From assembly GCA_030674185.1 (NCBI GenBank), contig CM060307.1, positions 44,747,181 to 44,811,180 of the forward strand: 64,000 bases of DNA. Direction: 5' to 3'. The notes beneath the pieces were generated by a model that was not told the DNA's origin, did not search any database, and was given only the letters and a program-made list of their open reading frames with translations. The translations under genes were made by a program, and so were the position numbers. Source of the DNA: Monoplex corrugatus. Lineage: Eukaryota; Mollusca; Gastropoda; Littorinimorpha; Ranellidae. This document shows positions 23,379 through 34,156 of this stretch, one piece after another; position 1 is the first letter of the stretch, and every line of letters begins with the position of its first letter.

Positions 23379-23439
23379 GTCCCCTATAGGGGACGTTTGT
23401 ATGATGAATGTTTGTAAACTGAGCATTCCCTATAGGGAA
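23379..23439. repeat. Two nearby perfect palindromes with a CCCTATAGGG core
   Basis: GTCCCCTATAGGGGAC (16 bp, 23379-23394) and TTCCCTATAGGGAA (14 bp, 23426-23439) are both perfect palindromes sharing the 10-bp core, 47 bp apart start to start. Confidence 0.85.
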
Positions 23440-24611
23440 AATCCACATGGAGAGAGTTAAACTGTAACTCTAACTATTTTCCCTTGCTAGAGGTCTTCAT
23501 ACACACACGCAAATACACATAAGTACAGTACTGTTACTTAAAGAAAATCACCTCATCATCAGCATCAGAGGAACAGCAGTTAGGTGTGTTTGCTGTTTGG
23601 ACGAAATTGAAGTCACAATGTGGGACAAAACTGTGGACAGACGAGTCACAACAACCCTTGTGATGGCTTGCTTTGTTTCCTGATATTCATGAGTCATCAT
23701 CAAATGAAACATCTCCAGCTCTGGTGATTGGTCATACATACATTGGTCAGATGTATCGACACATCTAAAAAAGTTCTTACAGACTGTATCCGCTAGGCGG
23801 AACAGGTTAGAACATAATCACTTGTCTGAATTGGCCAAAATTGCCACATGGTACCTATGCCAGCATTATGACTTCGTTTACGAAATTTGTAAGCGTAAAC
23901 GCACTGAGCATGGTCATGTTGCTTGAAATGACTGCTTTGGTGTATAATCTGATTAGAATTGATGGTGCATTATTAGCAAATACTGTGATTGGGCATGGAA
24001 TGATTGGGCCTGATATTTCAAAGCGCTGCAACAATTGTTGAAATTTTAAATTAGTAGAACATCCTCACTGTTTATTGTATGACCCTTGTGTACTAAGAAA
24101 CCAAGTGACTACACCAGTATATGATCGAGGGGGAGGGAAATCTGTCCCCGCCATTGGAACTTGACAATGAAAAAATGCGGCTTTTGGTTGAAGGATAGTA
24201 TGCATCATATCTAGATAGCAGGTAAATTTGAAGAAATGGGTTATTTGGAGTATATGATCCAAAGACGGCAAGAAAGTATGTTCTATGTGTTTGACCCTTT
24301 GACTTGCTCATCTTAGCTACTAGCTTTGTTCGGGTGAGGTGGTCAAAGGGTTATGGTTTTGCTTCTCTATTGCTGATGATGACACTAGATGCAAATGGAT
24401 AGGGTGAGGGAGTGAACAGGGTTAAATGGTTCCAGTAATAAGCAAATGGCCAAATAAAATTGCACCAGTTTTAGTAAGTTGTAAAGCATTAGGGGGGGGG
24501 GGGGGGGGGGGGGGGGGCCTGTTTCAGTCTTTAAATTGGCAAAATCCTTTAATAATCTGTAAGACGTGTCTTTTCCTTTGAGCATTTTAAAAAATTATTT
24601 TGTCCCTGCAG
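23440..24611. other. Unassigned DNA, probably upstream BOLL intron
   Basis: No gene recognised; a 26-nt G tract lies at 24492-24517. The stretch ends in a polypyrimidine-poor but usable acceptor (CCTGCAG) before the next exon. Confidence 0.45.
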
Positions 24612-24727
24612 ATTCAAATATACCTCCAGGAACGGTTCTCTTCACAAATGGTGTACCATATACCTATCAAAATGGAATGGCCATTTTCCAGTCTCCAGAG
24701 GGAAGTTACCCTGTACCTCAACCACAG
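24612..24727 (+). CDS. boll: BOULE-like (BOLL) internal exon
   Basis: The 116-bp exon is bounded by CCTGCAG and GTAATT. It starts in phase 1 and ends in phase 0. The translation contains PGTVLFTNGVPYTYQNGMAI followed by FQSPE and ends PVPQPQ. Vertebrate BOLL has a closely similar segment after the RRM (GTMYLTT..YPYTYHNGVAYFHTPE as I recall it). BOULE is a germline RNA-binding translational regulator needed for meiosis, acting in the cytoplasm. The exon lies C-terminal to the RRM, toward the DAZ-motif region. No RRM exon was found upstream in the window; it may lie outside or be unrecognised. Confidence 0.7.
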
Positions 24728-24937
24728 GTAATTTATATAAGCATATTTATTGTGCAGTCTCTTTGGAAGTTGTTGTTTTTTTTAAATATAAAAAAAATAT
24801 GGTTTGTGTTTATTAGAATCTATCTCTTTAAGAAAAGTTTTTTCTCTTGCATTTATTTAAAATCTTCCCTAAAGAAAATGGGAATTATTTCATACTGATT
24901 AGAGGTAATCCAAGCTAGATCCAGATTTCTTAACAAC

Positions 24938-25101
24938 TACAGCATTCTGGGATGGGCTTTCACTTCAAAAGTCTGGGGTGGAGATTTATTTTGGAGTTTT
25001 GTAACAGGTGATTATCTTAATACAGGTTTGTACAATGACAGCATTCTGGGACATATCTTAAACTGTAGAAGTCTGGGATGGAGATTTATTTGGGAGTTTT
25101 A
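24938..25101. repeat. Diverged tandem duplication, about 100-bp period
   Basis: ACAGCATTCTGGGA ... AAGTCTGGG(G/A)TGGAGATTTATTT(T)GG(A/G)AGTTTT occurs at 24938-25007 and again at 25040-25101. Confidence 0.75.
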
Positions 25102-25129
25102 TGATGACGGTAATTCATTATATATCGAT

Positions 25130-25360
25130 ACAGGGTTTGTTCATGGAGATGAAATTCCCTGTGGGGATGCCTGAGGCTCTTTCTGTATAAACAGTATCAC
25201 CACCTTTCTGGAAATTATATGCTACAAATTTCCTCATTTCTATCACTCTTGTTTCTGCCTTGCTCCTTCGCTTTCTGTCATTTCTGTTGGTAATTTTTGT
25301 GCCTTTCAACTGTATGTGTTTGATAAAACCTTATATATATACTCTTAGGATTTATAATTG
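25130..25360 (-). mobile_element. LINE-related fragment, relative of 6615-6900
   Basis: Shares ordered words with 6640-6900, such as GGATGCC.G.GGCTCTTTC, CACCTTT, TTTCTGCCTTGCTCC and CTGTATGT. It has no RT motif of its own. Assigned to the L2/CR1-like family only by that link. Confidence 0.5.
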
Positions 25361-25464
25361 GGAACATGTATTAAGTGCATTTTTGTCTGTAAGGAAACGT
25401 GATGTGCAAAGCAGTTCTAAGTAATTTAAAATATGTTTATATACGTTTTAGTGCTGGGCTCAAT

Positions 25465-26520
25465 GTTGATGGAAAAAAGATCTAAGAAGAATCAGAAATA
25501 TGTATTGGGAACAAATAGCAGCAATGAGAATGGAAAATGACATAAGCTCTTTGCAAAATATCAAAAGAGATGTTAGGCAGGGATGTGTAAGCAATCTTTG
25601 TTATGCAGATGACATTGTTCCGATTGCAGAAAATGAAAAAGACCTGGAAAATCTTGTGAATGCAATAGGAAAATACAGGGCTGGAGCTAAATAATAGCAA
25701 GAAGACAATTCATGGTATTCAGTTTAAAAAAAAAAAAAAACAAAAAAAAAAACCCTTATGCAAAACAACAGCAAATGGCATTACATATTAAGACAGTTCG
25801 AGTTGAAATATCTGGGAACGGTCGTCTCGCCAGCGGCAGATGAATAGTAAAAATAACCAGCAGAATCGATCAAGCTAGAACAGCATTCAACAAAATAATG
25901 TTCTTACTGACAAATGGTAACATCAGGAAGAAATATCCCCAGTGTTAAACGGATACTGTTGTACGGATGTGAGGCATGGCCAGTCAACATGCAGAGTTGG
26001 AACAAGATTGAGGTAAATGAAATGTGATTTCTAAGATTGTTGAGAGTTTCATGGGCAGAAAAAAAAGGTAAAAAAAAACGCAAATGAAATGGTCTTGAAG
26101 AGGCAGACACAAGAAGAATATTATTAATAAAGAAGATAATAATAATAATATACAATATTTTATATAGCGCAAAATCTTGATAAAATCAAATCTAAGCGCT
26201 AAAACAGACACACACGCACACGGCTATAAATGGGGAGAAAGAATAAAAGCAATGGAAAATTATAGAGAGCATATTATATACAATTAGGAAGATTAGGAAA
26301 AGACAACATTTATAGGACATTTTATGAGGCAAGAGAAATGAGCACTTGGTCCCAACAAGAAGAAAGCTGGAGGGAAAGAGTGCACCAGGGAGAAAATCGA
26401 TATTGGACCGACTTGCAGAGTGGCTGAGGAGAGAGAGGGTGGGATATGTACTTGCAGCCACAAGGGATAGATTCATATGGAGGGCTGTGATTGCCAATGC
26501 CATGTGGCAGGGCACACAAT
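25465..26520 (+). mobile_element. RTE-like LINE fragment with internal deletion
   Basis: An open segment reads IKRDVRQGC, then jumps straight to LCYADDIVPIAENEKDLENL. The roughly 40 residues normally between RQGC and the catalytic YADD are missing. Downstream homology to 28690-29270 includes YGCEAWPVN, the CTKFFG-like and GRPRE regions, all frameshifted. It is interrupted by an L2 tail at 26136-26284. Confidence 0.75.
26136..26284 (-). mobile_element. L2 LINE 3-prime fragment nested in RTE copy
   Basis: AATAAT repeat, TATATAGCGCAAAATCTTGA, a short CA run, then GGCTATAAATGGGGAGAAAG and the AATTATAGAGAGCAT block seen also at 34.93 and 50.19 kb. It splits the RTE sequence between AATAAAGAAG and AGGAAGATTAGG; a GAAGAT word on both sides may be its target duplication. 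Confidence 0.8.
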
Positions 26521-26992
26521 AATTATGATATCTGCATCTAATAGGTGAATAACTATAGTCACATTTCTGAAAACTTTGTGAGTAAAGGCAGCTGCGTTTT
26601 CCCATGTACTGTTCCTGTTCTAAAGCTGCTTTGATTAGGTCTTGTAGTCTCTAGCCAATTTCTTTGTTATTGAGTTTTTATTGGTTTCCCAGTTACATTT
26701 TGCATAGTCAAGATATTCCATTTAGTCTGATCTTTATGTCTCTAGCTAATTTCTTTGCTGTCATGTTTTCCATTTGCATAGTCAGGATATGATAATGATG
26801 TAGTCTGTGATGTGTATCTAATCATCACGGACTTGACTGTTCTCAAAACTGTCTTGATAGAGAGTATTTAATTCAGTTTAGTTGTGTTCAGACAGTTTTG
26901 ATGTCAAAAGTATCTAATCTTGTCTCGACTGGGTGTCTGTTTTTCTACATCGTGCAAATGCTTCGTGCATTTCATCTAGTCCTGTCTGTGTT
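26521..26992. other. Unassigned DNA
   Basis: Two loosely similar CTCTAGC(C/T)AATTTCTTTG.T words occur near 26650 and 26745. Nothing else recognised. Confidence 0.45.
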
Positions 26993-27241
26993 GGAAAGCT
27001 GTTTTTCATTGTGTGTATTTAAAAAAACAACTAGGGATTCTGTGTAATATAAGGTTACATAAAAACAGAAGAGGACATTCATTCAGTTGCAAAGTTATAA
27101 TGGAGCAAAAATTGCAAAATGCGCATTTTTCAAAAGTTCAAATTAGCATGGCAGGGTATGTCTATGGGCTCGTATCTCGGAGAAGATGTGCTTCAATATC
27201 AACTTGTGTCTGTACTTTATTAGTACAACTGTCTATGTAGA
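26993..27241. repeat. Unknown repeat, uninterrupted copy
   Basis: Starts GGAAAGCTGTTTTTCATTGT and ends TAGTACAACTGTCTATG. The same sequence flanks the RTE insertion at 28378-28435 and 29280-29483, making this the empty-site copy. Confidence 0.75.
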
Positions 27242-28377
27242 CTTAGTCTAATGCTTTTGAAGATGAACATTTTTCAACAGCCACGTAGGTTTGTTATAGA
27301 GATCAAAACTTCATCATTTGCCAAAATCACCTGTGATGGAGGCACCAAACTAACACAGGAGTACAAATGACTAACTTTTGAACCAGTTTTTGGATTCACT
27401 TCATATTTGGACACTATAAAGAATGCTGTTCTCTTTTACACTATTTACTTGTGTTCAAATTGAAATAAGGTATGAAGTCAGTCTCTCACTAAAATATGCA
27501 AGTTTTATGATCTCAATGTGAAATGATGCTAGTCATGACAGATGGCCATTATGAAAGCAAGAGCATGAATTTTAAGCTTGCCTATTTTCTACCAATATAA
27601 ACTTGCGTCCACACATGTAATGATGAAGTGTGTCAATGTTAATGCTATAATTAAGAGATGGAGCGAGTAGTTAAGGGGGTAGATAATGATTGCTGTGGTG
27701 GTCGTTTGTGTCCAGAGCAGAAAGAGGTCTCTCAACAAAAGACAAGTCCGTGGATCGTGCTTGACTAGTTATTCCATCTGTTGATGATGATAGGTAAGGG
27801 GGGAGGGAGGGAAATGGGAGAATGGTAAGGGGAAAAGGACCGTGATATATGACAGAGTTAAAGAAGATGAAGAAGACATGGAAGAAGAAGACGGTGCCTG
27901 TAAGATAAAAACATAAGTACAATGACAAGGTGCACATTTTGTGAACTAACAATGTCAGTGTACAAGAATGAATTACTACATTATTACAAAATATGTGGTG
28001 TCTACATTTACACTCAGAAGCACCAGCATTTGTAAACATGGAACAAATAATTGATAACAAAACTTTGAGGGTAAACTGTCATATTGCTTGTTCGATAGCA
28101 TTAGCATAGAGTAGACTTCCAATAATGTACTGGCAAAATAATGCACAGTCATATTAAGCTGTTCAGCTGCCAGAGGCTGAGTAAGCAGTAACAGTAACAT
28201 CTGAGTGGGCAGCTATTAGGTACCGGCAGGCAAAATTAGGATAAACATGAAGAGATTAGTCTTCATACTTTTCTTATAGAACTTTTTAATTAAAAGAAAC
28301 AAAATGGAAAAAGGTGACATTCTATCTCTTTTCTTTCCTGAGATAAATGTTTTAAGATGACATCAAGCAAAAACACT
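27242..28377. other. Unassigned DNA
   Basis: No gene recognised. A 129-codon minus-strand frame (27671-28060) lacks a domain. A 16-bp match to the 2.7-kb element end (TTAGGTACCGGCAGGC) is at 28217. Confidence 0.4.
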
Positions 28378-29483
28378 ACGGAAAGCTGTTTTTGATTGTG
28401 TGTTAAAAAAAACAACTCCTATGGATTTTATTTTAAAATAACCGATTCTTGGTAGTAGTAGTAGTAGTATAAGAAAAACAACTTTGATATGCAGGTGACA
28501 CTGCTAATTGGAGAAAATGAAAGGGACCTACAAAAACCTTGTGAATATAGGGGGCCTGCTAGAAATAGAAAGCAAAGGTAAGGGTTGGAACTAAACAGCA
28601 GGAAGACTGAAGTCATGGTGATCAGTAAAAAAAAAAACATGAAATCCCCTCATGCGAAATAACAGCAAATGGCACAACCTTGCCACAGTTTGATAAGTTT
28701 AAATACCTGGGAACGGTCATTTCATCAGACGGCAAATGCACATCAGAAATAGCCAGCAGAATCGGCCAAGCCAAAACAGCATTCAAGAAGATGAAAAGCA
28801 TTCTTACCAACAAATGCCTATCAATTAACATCAGGAAGAGAGTTCTTGAATGTTATATAGAACTTGTACTGTTGTACGGATGTGAGGCATGGACAGTTAA
28901 CAAGCAAAGCCAGAACAAGATTGAGGCAGCCGAGATGTGGTTTCTAAGAAGAATGTTGAGAGTTCCATGGACAGCAAAGAAAACAAATGAGACAGTCTTG
29001 ATGGAGGCAGACACAAGTAGATCATTCATAAGGAAGATTAGGAAAAGACAGGCAACATTTATAGGCCATTTTATGAGGAAGGGGGAATTGGAGCACCTTG
29101 TCACAATGGGAAAGCTGGAGGGAAAGAGAGCACCAGGTAGACCCAGGGAGAAAATGCTAGACGGACTTGCAGATTGGCTGAAGACGAGGAGGGTGGAAGA
29201 GATGCTAGGGGCAACAAGAGATAGAGACAGATGGAAATCCATGATCGCCAGCGCCATCTGGCAGGGCACCTGATGATGATGATTAGTACAAGTTACATAA
29301 AAGCAGAAAAGCAGGACATTTATCAGTTACAAAAATAGTTATAAGGGAGCAAAAACGGCAATTTTTTTTTTTTCATGAGTTCAAATTAGCACGGCAGGGT
29401 ATGTTTACAGGTTCATATCTTGGAGAAGATGTGCTTTAATTGCAACTTGTGTCTGTACTTTAGTACAACTGTATATATCCATT
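28378..29483. repeat. Unknown repeat, copy interrupted by RTE
   Basis: The two ends (28378-28435 and 29280-29483) align with 26993-27241 in the same order and orientation. The RTE fragment occupies the middle. Confidence 0.7.
28470..29280 (+). mobile_element. RTE-like LINE 3-prime region, longest copy
   Basis: An open frame of 197 codons (28680-29273) reads FKYLGTVISSDGKCTSEIAS, LLYGCEAWTVN, AAEMWFLRRMLRVPWT, FIGHFMRKGELEHLV, GRPREKMLDGLADW and ends DRWKSMIASAIWQGT. This is the post-RT C-terminal region of RTE (BovB-type) polyproteins. Upstream at about 28485 a degraded TATGCAGGTGACAC corresponds to YADD. The 3-prime end is TGATGATGATGA, an RTE-type tail. It is 5-prime truncated. Confidence 0.85.
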
Positions 29484-29514
29484 AGTGGATTTTGGGATCA
29501 GTAATATGTATATA

Positions 29515-29705
29515 ACTTCCACATGATTTGACCTCCAACATGCCTACACACGAAGGTGGTCAGGCACTAACAGGTCTGCGGTTAAGTTCACCTTGGAGAT
29601 GGGGAATATCTCCACCTTTCAGTATTTACCCTTCACACCCAGACAGGATCCAAACCATAGATACTCCGGTTAAGTTTTGATGCTCTGACTACATGGTACT
29701 TGATT
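29515..29705 (-). mobile_element. tRNA-derived SINE with mollusc-type conserved core
   Basis: On the minus strand a head with GTAGTCAGAGCATC (A-box-like) and GGTTTGGATCC (B-box-like) is followed by TACTGAAAGGTGGAGATATT, TCTCCAAGGT, GCAGACCTGTTAGTGCCTGA and CCTTCGTGTGTAGGCA. This core (AAGGTGGAGAT..CTCC.AGGT.AAC..GCAGACCTG.TAGTGCCTGA.CC.CCTTCGTGTGTA) is the one I recall from widespread mollusc SINEs. RNA polymerase III would have transcribed it; LINE enzymes moved it. Confidence 0.8.
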
Positions 29706-29811
29706 ATCATACCCATCATATGCAATCAATGCTTAAATAAATAAATGTTTCAATAAATGTAATAGAAGTACAGAAATGGGAGATGAGATGGCTGAATGTT
29801 TTTAACCTATT

Positions 29812-30622
29812 CAGTGGTGCAGATCCTTCTAAAAGTCAAGGGTTTTCATACCCCCACTAAAAAAACTTGAGGGTTTTCATACCCCCAATAATTTTTTTAG
29901 GGGGTTTTCATACCCTTTGCCAAAATTTCTGGGGGTATGAGCCACCGATGCAAAGACTCGGTATTTTGTTTTCCCAAGTGATTTTTTGGCCTAATGGTTT
30001 AAATAAATTAAATTATAAAAAAGCAAGCAGCATGGCCTTCTACTAAATTAGAATAAAGATCAACTCTTTACAGTGACACATGCCAGTTTCCACACTGACA
30101 CAGACAACACAGGAGGAATGTTTCCATATTACAAAATTTAATGTGAACTGATTCTGATTCAAGTAACTGTAACTAAGCAATCACATTACTAATGTGTTTA
30201 GAAATAAGAATATCTGACTGAGACAGAAAAGTACTTCTCGAAGGGCTGCTTTCAGTTTCCGCTGCATTTTCATTGGCCCAGGCAAAGAGTTGTAGAAAAG
30301 TGTGACGTAGCCTAGTTACTATTTTTACCGCTAATGTAATGCCCGACCCCAATGCTGCATGTGCCGCGGCGGGCAAGCTAAGCGATGTCGGTCGCGTCGT
30401 TAGCTTGCCCGCCGCGGCTAGGCGAGCGAACGGAGCGATAGGTCTATACCCCCACGGCTCAAAACCTTTACGTGATGAACCGGCAGAGGAAAAATGCTTA
30501 CATGACCATACCCTCAAGACGACAAAGTCTTACATGTTCATACCCTTTTGACATAATTTTTGTACGTGATTTCCATCTTCCTTACGTGATTTACCCCCAT
30601 CTCTACGTGATCTGCACCCCTG
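29812..30622. mobile_element. 811-bp nonautonomous DNA element with 5-bp TSD
   Basis: Left end CAGTGGTGCAGATC and right end GATCTGCACCCCTG are inverted with one mismatch over 14 bp. CTATT flanks both sides (29807-29811 and 30623-30627). Inside are repeated GGGTTTTCATACCC and TACGTGAT words and a central GC-rich hairpin. No transposase. A hAT-like origin with 5-bp TSD is possible. Confidence 0.75.
30363..30418. repeat. GC-rich perfect 19-bp inverted repeat
   Basis: GCCGCGGCGGGCAAGCTAA (30363-30381) and its exact reverse complement (30400-30418) surround an 18-nt CpG-rich loop. It sits inside the 811-bp element and is far more GC- and CpG-rich than its surroundings. Confidence 0.9.
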
Positions 30623-30627
30623 CTATT

Positions 30628-31137
30628 GATACTACAAATAAAAATTTGAAAATCAACCCATAAACGGCTGAGATCTCTTTCCTGACAGAAAAACAGGCTT
30701 TATCCGCACATGCTTCTGCTCAGTCTTCTTGATATGATACATTGTACCATTTTGAATTAGAAAAAATGGAGGCAACCCACATTATATTCCCCTTCCCCAT
30801 TTTGATTAATACCCTGCCTCGCCCTCTGCCCTTCTGGAAACATACTACGTTTGTTTAGTTTACAAACGTGCAGAAGCAGTGTTGTCTAGTGTCACCTGTG
30901 GGAGATTCAGACAACAGCCATTTCCACTTGCCAGAAAAACTGACTTCAGTTTGAGGAACTGTGATCAATCAAAAAACTGAAATCAACATTGAATTGCTCA
31001 TGGAAAAGGGTGCATGTCAAGGATAGACTATTTCAAAATTTAAAAGAAAAAAACGACAAACTTTTACATGCAGTTAAGGGTGAGCAGCCTCTGCACTGTT
31101 AAAAGAATTTCTTGAACAAATGCAGCTTGAAAGTATT
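30628..31137. other. Unassigned DNA
   Basis: No gene or repeat recognised. Confidence 0.45.
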
Positions 31138-31960
31138 CTACAGAGTGGGCAGGTTGGTAGGGCACTTGGTATAAGTCCTTCCCAAAGAGGAGGAGGAAGC
31201 AAGTATGATGTTGCTATTAAAAACAACGGACGCATCAGTGTGGTATCTGTCAGCTCTTCCAGGCCATCTGTGAACAACCTTGCCACCCAGTTTTGTTCTC
31301 AAGAAAACTGACCTGCAGAGGTGGGGCAGTGTATGGTGAGTACTTTGCCAATAAAAAAAATTGTCTTCATAGTACACAGCTACAAACTTTCCCTTGTTTT
31401 CAGCAATGAAGTTGTAGGGCCAGCTGTTGTAATCAACTTTGGATTCTGAACCAGATACTGTCTCACCTTCTGAGGAAAAATCGGTCAATTGTAATGTTAA
31501 AGCTGGTTTGGCTTGTTCCAGGGGTGGAAATTTTGGCAATGTTGGCAGACACAAGGTCAGCAGGAGGCTGACAAGGGTCAGTGAAGTCTGTAACTCTCAG
31601 CAGTGATGAGGGCTTTTTTTTTTTTTTTTTCTGCTGCACTAGTTTGTGCCACAGAAGTTCAGCTTTGAAGGCCTTCTTCAGGCTGGCATTTGTTCTGTAA
31701 TGTTTGATGTTTCATAACATCATCTGTGATGAGATGCTTAGCCCACTGTATGCCTGAAATTGTCTGGTCACCTAAAGAATCTTCTGCAGCCGTCTTTCTT
31801 CAGCTTCCTCCCGTCATTGTTGTTCCTCCATGATGCTCTCCTTTTGTTTCTGCATACTCTGGTTCTCCATGAGAATACGCTGCTTTTGAAGAGAGGTGAT
31901 GTCACACTGTCGAGCTTTAAAAGCTTCTGCTTGTCTTGAAGGTTTTTGGTTGACAACCAT
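31138..31960 (-). pseudogene. Unrecognised coding-like remnant, possibly transposase-associated
   Basis: Reading the minus strand, a Lys/Gln-rich helical stretch (RQCDITSLQKQRILMENQS, about 31.86-31.93 kb) is followed, after frameshifts and an A-rich insertion at about 31.62 kb, by a 138-codon open frame (31138-31554). That frame contains KFVAVYYEDNFFYW and VVHRWPGRADRY. The pattern VAVxYxDxxxxGxV ... F.WP..xD is known to me from C-terminal domains of uncharacterised transposon-linked animal proteins, but I cannot name the family. Confidence 0.4.
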
Positions 31961-33416
31961 CGTGATATTCATTTTAATTTGTGACTATTATTATTCTTAT
32001 TCCCATTGTTTAAAGCCTTGCTGACTGTACAGAACCATATCAGGGCTATAACTGTTTCATAACATACAAAATGTTTGGTTGGAGAAAAAAAACTGGAAAA
32101 GAAAATTAAGAACTTGTAGCAATGCATAAACACATATAACCTAAAAATATGGCTTTGGTGTTGACCATTCCATCCAATTTTAACACCAGAGGATTTTGTT
32201 TTTAAAAACCTACACAAATGTAAAAACATAGCTAAGGACATTAAAGCATACATAAAAATGGCAGATATTAACCTAAAATTGCTCCTGCACAGCACATTTC
32301 CTTAGAGCGAAATATGCAGACGATCTGTACACTCTTATCAATCCTATGAGAAATTATATAAGGCTCTGTAGAACACATGCAGGTGCATTGACCAGCAGGG
32401 CAGAAAATGATTGGAAGAGATGACAGAAAGCAAAGCCGAAAGAGAGTGACAGAAATGATCAAACCTACAAGTAATGAATGAACGGTCCCAACATTTACAT
32501 TTTATCCAAAATGTAATGAGACCTGTCTCCTTTTTGTATTGTCGAAGTGCACAAAGACTGGCAGAAATGATTAAATCAAAACTAATATGCACAGTCCAAC
32601 ATTTATATAATATTTTATTCAGAATGTATTGAGACTGTTTTTTGTAAAGTGCGCAAAGAGTGACAGAAATGATCAAACCTACAACTAAGTAACGAACAGT
32701 TATATTGTATACTAACATATTAATGAGCAGTCCAGCATTGATATTATATTTCATTCAAAATAGAACGAGGCCTATCAAATTTTTGTATAGTGTTGAAGTG
32801 CAGTTCTTTTTAATGGGGAAAAAAGGTCACACTGCAATTTTTCATATCAACATGAAAATCTGGCAGATGATACTTTACACTTTTCCGCACACTTACGGTT
32901 TTGCACCCAAGAAATGTTCTTACTATGGTAAAAATGCAAATAAATGATAAATCACAGGCTGACTATTCTGTCAAAATAAAAAAATAAATTTTTTTAAAAA
33001 AAATTCAGTATCGGTAGTTTTTGTGCGTATCACGTAGAAAAAAATGCACCATGATTTAATCGCAACAAGCCACGATACAATGGCATGTGCTGTACTAGCC
33101 TCGCGGTGCTCAGTTACCGACGTCGATCTGAAGCCTGATCCGAACTATTTCGAGGCATCCTTGTTCAATAAAGTAAAACAGATAATCGACTTCAAAACTG
33201 ATAACTTTTTGATATGTATCTTAATTTTCCGCAGAAACAGTGCCACTTAATGTGGCTGGTGAATTATTGTTGGCTTGCCATCACTGAATCGCGTTGGGCT
33301 AGTGGAGATCACAAAGGGGGGGTGCTGTGGTTTGATTGCATGTGCTTAACTCGCACTGATTGAAATGGTTAGTTTTGGATACTATTGAAATAAGAAGAAT
33401 GTGCAGATTTTAATGC
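31961..33416. other. Unassigned DNA with a diffuse repeated phrase
   Basis: Between 32420 and 32700 the phrase GTGACAGAAATGATCAAACCTACAA or close variants recurs about three times, with TAATGA(A/G)C.GT and AACATTTA words between, at roughly 110-210 bp spacing. No gene recognised. Confidence 0.5.
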
Positions 33417-34048
33417 ATACAGTAGGTACCGGCAGCCTCTATTCAGCAATGCGGGAATTGTGTCATTCAGTGGAAAAATTGCATGTTTATCAGTCAAATA
33501 TTCTTGCAGATGAACATGAATGACAAAGTTGTTATCATGAACTATGATGAAGATAAAGATTGTTCTTTCTTCTATCAATCTGTGCTTTGTTTTTGTGAAA
33601 AACGCACCCATACAAAAATCTGCTCAAAAACGAAAAACAAAAACAAAAAAAACACCGACCGACGAAGTTTCGCCGCGTGTGATGTAATGGCAACTGGCTC
33701 ACGGCAGTGCTTGAGGTGACCGATTAACAGCAACTTAAATTATACAGGTCACACAGGACTACCTTCATGCAAATTAGTACAATTGACAGGTCGAAATCCT
33801 GTCCTTCATTCCCGTATATCTATTTTATAAGATTATCAGTTTGTTAGTCTTCTAAAGGTCGGAATATTGGCAAACTTTGAAGAAGACCTTGATATATCGA
33901 TCACGTCCGCGGATGCGTAAACAGCTTATTTTTTGCTGAATTTAACCATATATGGAACTATGAGATGTGACTTGTACTGGATGTGCGCGGGCCTCCAAAA
34001 GAGCGAATAACTGTAATCTGCCATTTTAGCATATGGGAACCTGGAATC

Positions 34049-34156
34049 ATGGCGGCCTTCGAAGCGATCGCTGAAAGTCCAGTCAACGAATTTCTACGTG
34101 TGATCGTCAAGCTGAGGGACAAACGTAAACATCGACTGATTTTTCATGAAAGTTGA
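34049..34156 (+). CDS. Short conserved ORF, 35 codons, possible captured first exon
   Basis: ATGGCGGCC in good start context begins MAAFEAIAESPVNEFLRVIV and ends at TGA. The copy at 60692 keeps the same frame despite two substitutions and a 3-bp deletion. A possible donor (AAAC-GTAAAC) lies inside, so this may be the first exon of a captured or lost gene rather than a complete protein. No family recognised. Confidence 0.4.
   Translation: MAAFEAIAESPVNEFLRVIVKLRDKRKHRLIFHES

Noticed and set aside
28217..28232. A third end of the 2.7-kb element (TTAGGTACCGGCAGGC)
   Set aside because: Only about 14 of 16 TIR bases match, the adjoining sequence is only weakly similar to either element end, and no partner end was found.
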